A DNA stretch of 10,120 nucleotides from Candidatus Bipolaricaulota bacterium (GTDB taxonomy: Bacteria; Bipolaricaulota; Bipolaricaulia; Bipolaricaulales; Bipolaricaulaceae): assembly GCA_027027485.1 (NCBI GenBank), contig JALVLL010000180.1, positions 1 through 10,120 on the forward strand, in the 5' to 3' direction. Of this stretch, positions 1 through 6,705 are shown one piece after another. A program made the translations under genes and the position numbers. The notes below the pieces were generated by a model. That model ran no database searches and was not told the origin of the DNA. It worked only from the letters and a program-made list of their open reading frames with translations. Position 1 is the first letter of the stretch. The number at the start of each line of letters is the position of its first letter.

Positions 1-3000
1 GTCCTGGAGAGTTGGCTCCCGGGGCTTTACGGGGTGCTCGCCGACCTCTCCCCCTGGCGTGCGGAGCTCTCCGGGGCCGGCCTGGAGGTCGTGGTCTACC
101 GGGGTAAAACGGTGGGGGTGCGGCTCCCCTGGCGGGGGGATGCCCTGGCCGCGGCCCCCGCGAGGATGAACCCCTCCGCGGCGCTTTCCTTCCTCAAGGC
201 CATAGCCTCTCCTAAGCTTTCCGTGGTTCCTCAAGCGGTGGCGCCGGAGGTTCAGGAGACGATCCTCTCCATAGGCCCCATAAAGCTCGAGAAGCCCAAG
301 ACGAACTTGCCTTACGTGGACGGCGCTTTGGAGCTCCTCTTGGAGGCGGTGAAGCAGACCACGCCCACGGCGACGGGGAAGATCACCCCCCTGGCGTACC
401 TCCCCTCCGCTGCCCGCGAGGCTATCGCCACGGTGGCGAAGCTCGTTGGGGTGCCGCTTTCGGCGGAGCGGGGCGAGATCACCCTGGTGATAAAGCCGCT
501 TAGGCCCGGCGCCCGGGTGACGCCTTTGGGCGCCACAAAGTCCGAAAGCGCCCCCTCCGGGCTCCAGAAGATCACCGTTCCTTTGGGGAACCTGGAACAG
601 GTGCTCAAGGACCTATCTTCCCGCTACGGGGGGCAGGTCCTCATCAAGGTCCCCGCTAAGCCCGTGCCCCTCGCGGTGACCTCTGAGGGGGTGTCCCTCA
701 TCGGGGCGGCGGCGTACCACAGCGCCGGGCACCGCGGCGCCGGGGTGAAGATCGCGGTGATCGACGTCGGGTTCCGGGGGCTTTCGGCCTCCCAGGCCCG
801 GGGCGACTTCCCCGGATCGGTGGTCACCCGGGACTTCACCGGGAGGGGGATAGAGGCCGACTACTCCCACGGGACGGCGGTGGCGGAGATCATCCACGAT
901 GTCGCCCCCGAAGCCCGGCTTTACCTCATAAAGATAGGTGACGAGGTCGACCTGGATAACGCGGTCTCCTACTGTATCTCAGAGGGCGTGGACATCATCA
1001 ACCACTCCCTCGGCTGGTACAACCTCAACTTCTACGACGGGACCGGCGTCTTGGGGGATATAGTGCGCCGCGCGGCCCAGGCGGGGATCCTCTGGGTCCA
1101 GGCCGCGGGGAACGAGGCCCTGCGCCACTGGGAGGGGACCTTCACCGATGTCAATTCCGACGCTTGGCTCGATACCGTGATCACCCTTTCGGCCCGTTCC
1201 GGCGACCCGATCCTCATCTACCTCACCTGGGACGGCTGGCCCACCACCTCCGACGATTACGACCTCTACCTTTATGGCCCTGACGGAAGCCTCGTCGCCT
1301 CCTCCACCAAAACCCAGGCCGGGACCGAGGAACCCACTGAGATGATCAACTACACCGCCCCGACCACGGGCACCTACACCCTCAAGATCAAGCGTGCCTC
1401 GGGGAGCCCGAGGCGCCTGGAGCTCTACTCCATCTACCAGGAGATCTCGCCCAACGTGCCGGAAAGCTCCCTCCCCGCCCCGGCCAACGCCCGGGAGGTC
1501 CTCTCGGTGGGAGCCATCGCCTGGGACCGCTATACCACCGGCCCCGTCGAGCCATACTCCTCCCGGGGGCCCACCAACGACGGCCGCACGAAGCCGGATC
1601 TCGTGGCCCCGGATAACGTCACCACCGGGGTGACGCCTTACTACAGCCCCTTCCAGGGGACCTCGGCCGCCGCGCCCCACGTGGCCGGCGCCGCGGCTCT
1701 TCTCCTCTCGGAAGATCCCTCGCTTAGCCTGAGTGCCCTCCGCTCGAAGCTCCTTTCCTCCTGTACCCCCATGGGCGATGCGAACACCTATGGGGCCGGG
1801 AGATTGGAGCTCTCGTATGCGCCGCCCACCCCGGCGCCGGTGGCAAACCCCGGTGGCCCCTATTCCGGGACCATGGGCATCCCCATCACCTTCGACGGCC
1901 GCGGCTCCACGGGCGATATCGTGGAGTACAAGTGGGACCTCGGCGACGGGACGGTAAAGCGCGGTGCGGTGGTACAGCATGCCTACTCCGCCCCCGGCAC
2001 CTACACCGTGACCCTGACGGTGAGGGACTCCCAGGGGAGGGTGGACTCCGCCCAGACCACGGCCACGGTGGTCGAAGCCCCGAAACCGGATCTCATCGTG
2101 ACCTCCTTCACCTACTCCCCTTCCTCGCCCCAAGTGGGCGACACCGTCACTTTTACCGTGGTGGTGGAGAACCGCGGGAACGCCTCCGCGGGAACGTTCG
2201 TGGTGGAGGTATCCGATGGCCGCTACGGGAGGAAGACCGTTTACGGCCTCGGCGCCGGGAGATCCGCGAGCCTGACCTTCGCGTTGCAGCTTACCCGGTC
2301 TTCGGAAACCTTCACCGCGCGGGCCGACATCTACGATCAGGTGGACGAGGCAGACGAGACCAACAATTCCCGCTCCGTCACCGTGACGGCCGTTGTGCCG
2401 CCCCGGGGCGAGCTCTCCACGGACAAATCCGCGTATCTCCCCGGAGAGACGGTGAACATCGTCTTCCGGAACACCGGCTCCGTGCCGATCGAGCTTCCCA
2501 ACTCCGCTCCCTGGGAGATCTGGGACGCCTGGGGGCGCGTGGTCTACAGGCCCATGGCGGCCATGGTCATCACGCCGGTACAGCCCGGGACCTCCAAGGT
2601 ATGGACCTGGAACCAGCGCGACTCCTACGGGAACCCCGTGCCGCCGGGCGACTACACCGTGAGGCTTGGGACGAGGAACGCCGGCGAGTTCACCGCTGAC
2701 TTCTCGATACGGGCTCCGAGCCTGAGGGCAGAGGCCGGCGGCCCCTACTCCGGGATCGTGGGCGTCCCCATCACGTTCGACGGCCGCGGTTCAGTGGGGG
2801 ATATCGTGGAATACCGCTGGGACTTCGGCGACGGCTCGTTCGGGACCGGTGCGGTGGTCCAGCACGCCTACTCCTCCCCCGGGACCTACACCGTGAGGCT
2901 CACCGTGCGGGACCGTTACGGCATGACCGACACGGACACCGCCCGGGTCACGGTCTCGGCCCCCGCGAAGCCCGATCTCGTGATCGAATCGATGACCTAC

Positions 3001-4113
3001 GAGCCCGCAACTCCCAGGGTAGGGGACACACTGACCTTCCGGGTGCGGGTGAGGAACGTGGGCGGGGCCCGCGCGGGGCGCTTCTACGTGCGGATCCATG
3101 ACGGAGCCGGCTACCAGCAGGGTTCCCTTTCCGGCCTTAACCCGGGCCAGGCATACACCCTTACCTTAAGGCTCCGCCTCACCCGAAGCCCCGAGACCTT
3201 CATCGCGGTAGTCGACTACTACAACCGGGTGGACGAGCTCGATGAAACCAACAACACCCGCTCGATAACCGTGACCGCTGTGGTGGTGAACCAGCCTCCC
3301 GTGGCCCGTTTCACCTTCTCGCCCACCTCGCCCAAAGCCGGCGACACCGTGAGGTTCGACGCCTCGGTCTCCCGCGATCCCGACGGGAGCATCGTCCAGC
3401 ACCTCTGGGAGTTCGGCGATGGGACTACAGGCACCGGCAGGATCGTAACCCACGCCTATGCATCGCCTGGGACCTACACGGTGCGCCTCACGGTGCGGGA
3501 TGACAAGGGCGCTACCGACACCGCCACGGCCACGATAAACGTGGGGGCCGCCCCTGGCCCCGGGCCGACACCGGGGACGCTCCCCGGGATGCCCAAATTG
3601 GACAAGCCGGGGATTTACGTATGGGGCGACCCGCAGGACCACTGGCACATCACCGTCTACGCCTCGCCCGATTGGCCCAACGCCCGCAAGTTCCAAGTCC
3701 AGATCAAGGCCACCGCGAGGTTACAGCTCCTTTCCGTATCCTCCGGCGCACCCAGGGCGAGCGCCGCGGCGGCCCAGATCGCCTGGAGCGGGACCATCCC
3801 GCCGGGCACCTGGTATGACCTCTCCTTCGATATCCAGGGCACCTACATGGAGCTCACCCTTTACCTGGACACCGATGGCGATGGCATCCCCCAGCCGAGG
3901 CGGCGTGCGGACCGAAAGAAGATCGTTTACATAAGACGTTGTAAGACGAACCCGCCCATGAACCCCTTCGTGATCATCGCCCCAAGGGGCATGGACGTGG
4001 TGCTTCCGTCCCAGAACTTCTACATCGGGTACTGCATAAGCGGGACCTTCCCGCGCTGTGCGGTGGTGAAGTGGCTCATAGAGTCCAGAGAGGAAGAGGC
4101 CGGATGCCGCTGA
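1..4113 (+). CDS. Large subtilisin-like (S8) serine protease with PKD and CARDB modules, 5' end outside window
   Basis: Secreted or surface endopeptidase of the subtilase family. The frame is open to base 1, so the true start and signal peptide lie upstream; GTG at 34 is only the first in-window start and has no convincing Shine-Dalgarno site. Numbering from that GTG, the catalytic triad is Asp244 (AVIDVGF), His279 (SHGTAVAEI) and Ser544 (GTSAAAPHVAG), with oxyanion-hole Asn360 (AAGNE). The roughly 240 residues before Asp244 are probably pro-region and unassigned sequence. A PPC-like beta-sandwich (about 389-465, DYDLYLYGPDG) interrupts the catalytic domain. Downstream modules are PKD 603-681, CARDB 684-787, a BsuPI/FlgD-Ig-like domain about 789-893, PKD 898-976, CARDB 979-1085 and PKD 1090-1170. 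A C-terminal region of about 190 residues contains a DTDGDG calcium-loop-like motif at 1279. The PKD and CARDB modules probably mediate binding or spacing at the cell surface. The protease assignment is firm; the substrate is unknown. The gene ends in a strong terminator. Confidence 0.93.
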   Translation, partial: VLESWLPGLYGVLADLSPWRAELSGAGLEVVVYRGKTVGVRLPWRGDALAAAPARMNPSAALSFLKAIASPKLSVVPQAVAPEVQETILSIGPIKLEKPKTNLPYVDGALELLLEAVKQTTPTATGKITPLAYLPSAAREAIATVAKLVGVPLSAERGEITLVIKPLRPGARVTPLGATKSESAPSGLQKITVPLGNLEQVLKDLSSRYGGQVLIKVPAKPVPLAVTSEGVSLIGAAAYHSAGHRGAGVKIAVIDVGFRGLSASQARGDFPGSVVTRDFTGRGIEADYSHGTAVAEIIHDVAPEARLYLIKIGDEVDLDNAVSYCISEGVDIINHSLGWYNLNFYDGTGVLGDIVRRAAQAGILWVQAAGNEALRHWEGTFTDVNSDAWLDTVITLSARSGDPILIYLTWDGWPTTSDDYDLYLYGPDGSLVASSTKTQAGTEEPTEMINYTAPTTGTYTLKIKRASGSPRRLELYSIYQEISPNVPESSLPAPANAREVLSVGAIAWDRYTTGPVEPYSSRGPTNDGRTKPDLVAPDNVTTGVTPYYSPFQGTSAAAPHVAGAAALLLSEDPSLSLSALRSKLLSSCTPMGDANTYGAGRLELSYAPPTPAPVANPGGPYSGTMGIPITFDGRGSTGDIVEYKWDLGDGTVKRGAVVQHAYSAPGTYTVTLTVRDSQGRVDSAQTTATVVEAPKPDLIVTSFTYSPSSPQVGDTVTFTVVVENRGNASAGTFVVEVSDGRYGRKTVYGLGAGRSASLTFALQLTRSSETFTARADIYDQVDEADETNNSRSVTVTAVVPPRGELSTDKSAYLPGETVNIVFRNTGSVPIELPNSAPWEIWDAWGRVVYRPMAAMVITPVQPGTSKVWTWNQRDSYGNPVPPGDYTVRLGTRNAGEFTADFSIRAPSLRAEAGGPYSGIVGVPITFDGRGSVGDIVEYRWDFGDGSFGTGAVVQHAYSSPGTYTVRLTVRDRYGMTDTDTARVTVSAPAKPDLVIESMTYEPATPRVGDTLTFRVRVRNVGGARAGRFYVRIHDGAGYQQGSLSGLNPGQAYTLTLRLRLTRSPETFIAVVDYYNRVDELDETNNTRSITVTAVVVNQPPVARFTFSPTSPKAGDTVRFDASVSRDPDGSIVQHLWEFGDGTTGTGRIVTHAYASPGTYTVRLTVRDDKGATDTATATINVGAAPGPGPTPGTLPGMPKLDKPGIYVWGDPQDHWHITVYASPDWPNARKFQVQIKATARLQLLSVSSGAPRASAAAAQIAWSGTIPPGTWYDLSFDIQGTYMELTLYLDTDGDGIPQPRRRADRKKIVYIRRCKTNPPMNPFVIIAPRGMDVVLPSQNFYIGYCISGTFPRCAVVKWLIESREEEAGCR
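1840..2397 (+). repeat. PKD-CARDB unit, copy 1, inside the protease gene
   Basis: This copy encodes one PKD domain followed by one CARDB domain. It matches a second copy 885 bases downstream. The two run without an indel through the PKD domain into the CARDB start (885-base offset at 1891/2776 and at 2083/2968), then differ by one codon within CARDB. Both share VPITFDGRGS- or IPITFDGRGS-type motifs, GAVVQHAY, SPGTYTV- or APGTYTV-type motifs, and a DETNN box near the end. This is an internal tandem duplication with one other domain between the copies. Confidence 0.85.
2725..3285 (+). repeat. PKD-CARDB unit, copy 2, inside the protease gene
   Basis: Second copy of the PKD-CARDB pair, separated from the first by a single domain of about 105 residues (2398-2712) that resembles BsuPI/FlgD-type immunoglobulin folds (SAYLPGETVNI, then PPGDYTVRLG). 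A third, more divergent PKD domain follows directly (about 3301-3543), without a CARDB partner. The PKD halves of copies 1 and 2 remain very similar in nucleotide sequence, while the CARDB halves have diverged more. Confidence 0.85.
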
Positions 4114-4140
4114 GCTCGGGGAACATCCACCAGAGAGTTG

Positions 4141-4172
4141 AAAAGGGAGGGGCTTGAGCCCCTCCCTTTTTT
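4141..4172 (+). terminator. Intrinsic terminator of the protease gene
   Basis: A perfect inverted repeat with a GGGAGGGGC stem arm, a TTGA loop and the complementary GCCCCTCCC arm, followed by six T residues and preceded by AAAA, so the stem can extend to 13 pairs. It begins 27 bases after the protease stop codon. The A-tract on the 5' side means it could also work on the opposite strand, although no minus-strand gene ends here. Confidence 0.93.
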
Positions 4173-4178
4173 CGCTTG

Positions 4179-4208
4179 TTGACCCAAAAGCTGTGGAAGT
4201 CCTATAAT
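4179..4208 (+). promoter_or_regulatory. Sigma-70-type promoter for the 501-residue exported protein
   Basis: TTGACC (4179-4184, 5 of 6 to consensus) is separated by 18 bases from a perfect TATAAT (4203-4208). It lies directly after the upstream terminator and predicts transcription from about 4215, giving a leader of roughly 38 bases before the ATG at 4253. This is the best promoter match in the window and suggests strong expression. Confidence 0.85.
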
Positions 4209-4219
4209 GTTCACGGGAT

Positions 4220-4244
4220 TCGGTTTGGGAACCGAGGAGGTGAT
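4220..4244 (+). promoter_or_regulatory. Leader hairpin abutting a strong ribosome binding site
   Basis: A small stem, TCGGTT (4220-4225) pairing with AACCGA (4230-4235) around a TGGG loop, ends on the first bases of an extended Shine-Dalgarno sequence GAGGAGGTGAT (4234-4244). The ATG lies 8 bases beyond it. The near-complete complementarity to the 16S rRNA tail fixes the start at 4253. The hairpin may protect the 5' end of the mRNA or modulate initiation; which of these applies cannot be told from sequence. Confidence 0.7.
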
Positions 4245-4252
4245 TCGGGGAA

Positions 4253-5758
4253 ATGAAGCGGGCTTTCGCGGTTTTTGGGATATTTCTCCTAGGTGGCTTT
4301 GTGGCCCTTGCTCTGTCGGACTTCCACGGGGACTTCTACTTCATGATACAACTCCTCCCCGACACCGAACTCTATAAAGCGGAGCTCGAATTGACGGCCA
4401 CCATCGCCGGCTGGGATATCACCTCGGAATCGAAGCTCTACAGCGACGGTTGGCGCTACCAGAACTTCTACTTTGAGGGTATGCTCGGCCCGTTTGAGAC
4501 TGAGGGAAAGATCTATTTCCACGCTCAAGATGTACGTTATCAAAAATTCTGGGTCAATTTCGAGGTGCCCCTCTCCGGGGAGGGCAACTACCTCCGCCTC
4601 AGCGTCAACCACTGGGCGAGCCCCGATGATTGGTTCGGCGCCGATTATTCCCTCTTCGGCAGATGGCCCTGTGCCGTGTGGTGGGAGGAACTCCTGCCCT
4701 GGGATGAAAAGGACGACATCTACGAAGGCGAGACCTTCTGCGTTCAGGGCCCAGTGGTGAGTTATTACTACCGTGGCGGTAATTGGGTTACTTTAAATGT
4801 AGGCGCTGATTATCCTGATCCGCGCTTCCTGGTTTACTTCACCGGCGAGGCCTTCGATGCCATGGTGGCCAAATACGGCCCCAACTTCTGGGAGGATCTC
4901 GTAGGAAAGTCTATTTGTGTTTGTGGTGAGATCACTGAGTATGAAAGCCCCAGAGGTGTTCTCAACCCTGAGATCGCATATTACGATCCAGAAGACATCG
5001 AGGACTTCAAGGTCGGTCCTTGTTGTGTCGAGCCCACCGCGGGACTCGGGCCTCTGATGATCTACCGCGCCAAGGCGAAGCTCTCCCCCATTACCCTTAT
5101 CGTTGACTTCTTGGACTGCTGTGAGGGAGTTGCTTTCAGAAAGCTGGATCTTGGGCTCTCGGATATGACGCTCTGCTGTGGCATCACCTGGGATGCCGAC
5201 CTAAGCTTCACCAAGTGCGGCTTCGAGAAGATCTCCTTTGCCTTCGAGAACTTTATCTTCCTCTGTTGCGATATCACCTTCGATGTGGAGGTCACCTTCA
5301 CCGTGGATTCGAAGATCGTTGCCATCGAGCCTGAATGGACGAGCTTCGCCACCGGTTGCCTCGAGGTCTACGGCGATGTCCAGTGGTCCGACCATATCCT
5401 CGGCGGATTTGAGCTCTACGGCTTCTCGATTGAGTGCTCCCTCGATTCGGTGACGTTGAGGGCCATCACCGCTTTCGATCCCGACAAGGTGGAGGAGCTC
5501 ACCGACATCACCTTCTACACCAATGAGTTCGAATACCTGGGGATCGAGTACACCGGTGCCGGTTGTTGTGGCGGAGAGCTCAGTTTCACGAGCGGCTTCT
5601 GGTTCGGGACGGCCGGGACCCTCTTCGATCTACAGCGCGCCCGGTTCGAACTCGAGATCCCCATCTACGACGGCTTCACCGCCATCGTAAAGGGTCAGTG
5701 GGATCTCTCGGTGCCCGAACTCGACTGGTTCGATATCGGCTGGAAGATCGAGTTCTGA
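4253..5758 (+). CDS. Exported Cys-pair-rich beta protein with an OB-fold-like domain, function unknown
   Basis: A 501-residue protein I cannot assign to a named family. Residues 1-22 form a classical signal peptide (MKR, then a hydrophobic stretch ending VALALS), so it is Sec-exported. Residues of about 152-252 resemble the small OB-fold found in predicted nucleic-acid-binding proteins: an EGETFCVQGPVVS opening, a YPDPRFLVYF core, GKSICVCGEI and a closing PEI strand. The remainder alternates hydrophobic and polar residues, as expected of a beta-rich protein. There are 17 cysteines, including CC pairs at 257, 289, 308, 338 and 438, with an approximate 30-residue repeat (LCCGITWDADLSFT and LCCDITFDVEVTFT). 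The last nine residues alternate strictly and end in Phe, like the C-terminal strand of outer-membrane barrels. The protein is acidic. It is monocistronic, with its own promoter and terminator. Possible roles include a barrel, an outer-sheath structural protein or a metal- or disulfide-stabilised secreted protein. The coding call is secure; the function is not. Confidence 0.92.
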   Translation: MKRAFAVFGIFLLGGFVALALSDFHGDFYFMIQLLPDTELYKAELELTATIAGWDITSESKLYSDGWRYQNFYFEGMLGPFETEGKIYFHAQDVRYQKFWVNFEVPLSGEGNYLRLSVNHWASPDDWFGADYSLFGRWPCAVWWEELLPWDEKDDIYEGETFCVQGPVVSYYYRGGNWVTLNVGADYPDPRFLVYFTGEAFDAMVAKYGPNFWEDLVGKSICVCGEITEYESPRGVLNPEIAYYDPEDIEDFKVGPCCVEPTAGLGPLMIYRAKAKLSPITLIVDFLDCCEGVAFRKLDLGLSDMTLCCGITWDADLSFTKCGFEKISFAFENFIFLCCDITFDVEVTFTVDSKIVAIEPEWTSFATGCLEVYGDVQWSDHILGGFELYGFSIECSLDSVTLRAITAFDPDKVEELTDITFYTNEFEYLGIEYTGAGCCGGELSFTSGFWFGTAGTLFDLQRARFELEIPIYDGFTAIVKGQWDLSVPELDWFDIGWKIEF

Positions 5759-5778
5759 AGGAAAAAATGGTGTTCTCT

Positions 5779-5807
5779 GGGGCGGGCGGCTTCGCCCGCC
5801 CTTTTTT
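5779..5807 (+). terminator. Intrinsic terminator of the 501-residue protein gene
   Basis: GGGCGGGC (5780-5787) pairs with GCCCGCCC (5794-5801) around a GGCTTC loop and is followed by six T residues. It starts 21 bases after the stop codon. Its T-tract overlaps the stop codon of the converging minus-strand gene. On the minus strand the hairpin lies just beyond the nfo stop, but the nearest T-run is more than 10 bases past the stem, so it is a weaker terminator in that direction. Confidence 0.92.
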
Positions 5808-6681
5808 ATTCCCTTAAGGAGCGGACAACCCGTAGGTTCACCACATCGGCTTCCTCGCCGTCGAGCTTTTCCTTAGGGGTCTCGAGGATAAAGGGGAGCC
5901 CCCGCAGCGCCGGATGGTTCACCACAAACTTGAAACCATCTAGACCGATCTCCCCACGCCCAATGTGGGCGTGGCGGTCCTTGTGCGAATCGAAGGGATA
6001 GACCGAGTCGTTCAGGTGCACAAGCCACAACCTCTCCAACCCCACGGCGCGATCGAGCTCCGCCAGGGTCCCATCGAGGCCCTCCAGTGTGTGAATCGGG
6101 TAGCCCGAGGCGAAGGCGTGGCAGGTATCTAGGCAGATCCCCAGGCGCTCATCGCCTCCAGCCCTAGCGATGATCTCGGCGAGCTCCTCGAAGCGCTTGC
6201 CCACGGTATCCCCGGCGCCGGCGGTTAACTCCAACATCAGCCGTACCTCTGGATAACGCTCCCACTCCGGCGACCCTTTGAGCTCCCTCAGGGCTTCCAC
6301 CACCCGCGCGATCCCGGCCTCCAGGCCCGCTCCCTTATGGGAGCCGATGTGAGTCACCACATCGGTTATCCCCAGCTCCCCGGCCCGCTTCACCTCCTCC
6401 CGAAGCGATTCCACCGATTTCCTCCAGAGCCCGGGATCCGGGCTCGCCAGGTTCAAAAGGTAGGAGGTGTGGATCACAAAGTACTCGACCTCGGAATTCC
6501 GCCATCGTTCCTTGAAGGCCTCGGCCTCATCCGGCTTCAGGGGTTTCATCTTCCACGAGCGGGCCGAATGTGAAAAGATCTGCACCGCGTTTATCCCGAG
6601 CCGCTCGGCCTCGTCGATCACCGCGGGAAATCCCTTTCCGATGGAGAGATGGCACCCAAGGAGGAACCTTTCTTTCGGCAT
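5806..6681 (-). CDS. nfo: Endonuclease IV, apurinic/apyrimidinic endonuclease
   Basis: A zinc-dependent AP endonuclease of base-excision repair that cuts the DNA backbone 5' to abasic sites. The 291-residue length is close to E. coli Nfo (285). All nine expected metal ligands are present in order: His71 (VIHTSYL), His111 (THIGSHKG), Glu151 (MLELTAGAGD), Asp185 and His188 (CLDTCHAFASGY), His222 (VHLNDS), Asp235 and His237 (KDRHAHIGRG) and Glu267 (ILETPKE). The usual ENTAG-type motif reads ELTAG, with Leu in place of Asn; the ligand itself is kept. The ATG at 6681 is supported by an AAGGGGG Shine-Dalgarno-like sequence 3 bases upstream and by the standard N-terminus (LLGCHLSIGKG). It follows the coiled-coil gene after only 24 bases, so cotranscription is likely. 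It converges on the exported-protein gene. Confidence 0.97.
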   Translation of the reverse strand: MPKERFLLGCHLSIGKGFPAVIDEAERLGINAVQIFSHSARSWKMKPLKPDEAEAFKERWRNSEVEYFVIHTSYLLNLASPDPGLWRKSVESLREEVKRAGELGITDVVTHIGSHKGAGLEAGIARVVEALRELKGSPEWERYPEVRLMLELTAGAGDTVGKRFEELAEIIARAGGDERLGICLDTCHAFASGYPIHTLEGLDGTLAELDRAVGLERLWLVHLNDSVYPFDSHKDRHAHIGRGEIGLDGFKFVVNHPALRGLPFILETPKEKLDGEEADVVNLRVVRSLRE

Positions 6682-6705
6682 GATCCCCCTTCCGGACCGG
6701 GTTTT

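Noticed and set aside
1..33. Possible separate upstream gene fused at the left edge
   Set aside because: The protease frame is open to base 1 with no stop or competing start, so the simplest reading is that the same gene continues upstream.
979..2133. Long open frame on the minus strand opposite the protease gene (384 codons)
   Set aside because: Its translation is low-complexity Gly/Arg/His-rich sequence with no motifs, while the plus strand has a complete protease catalytic triad. Long antisense frames are expected in GC-rich coding DNA.
1932..2699. 255-codon plus-strand frame overlapping the protease in another phase
   Set aside because: The Arg/Gly/His-rich translation is typical of an out-of-frame GC-rich shadow. 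The protease frame runs through it with intact PKD and CARDB motifs.
6692..6700. CCGGACCGG inverted repeat between the coiled-coil gene and nfo
   Set aside because: Too short (4-base arms) and without a T-run on the minus strand to act as a terminator. It lies just upstream of the nfo ribosome site and is probably incidental.
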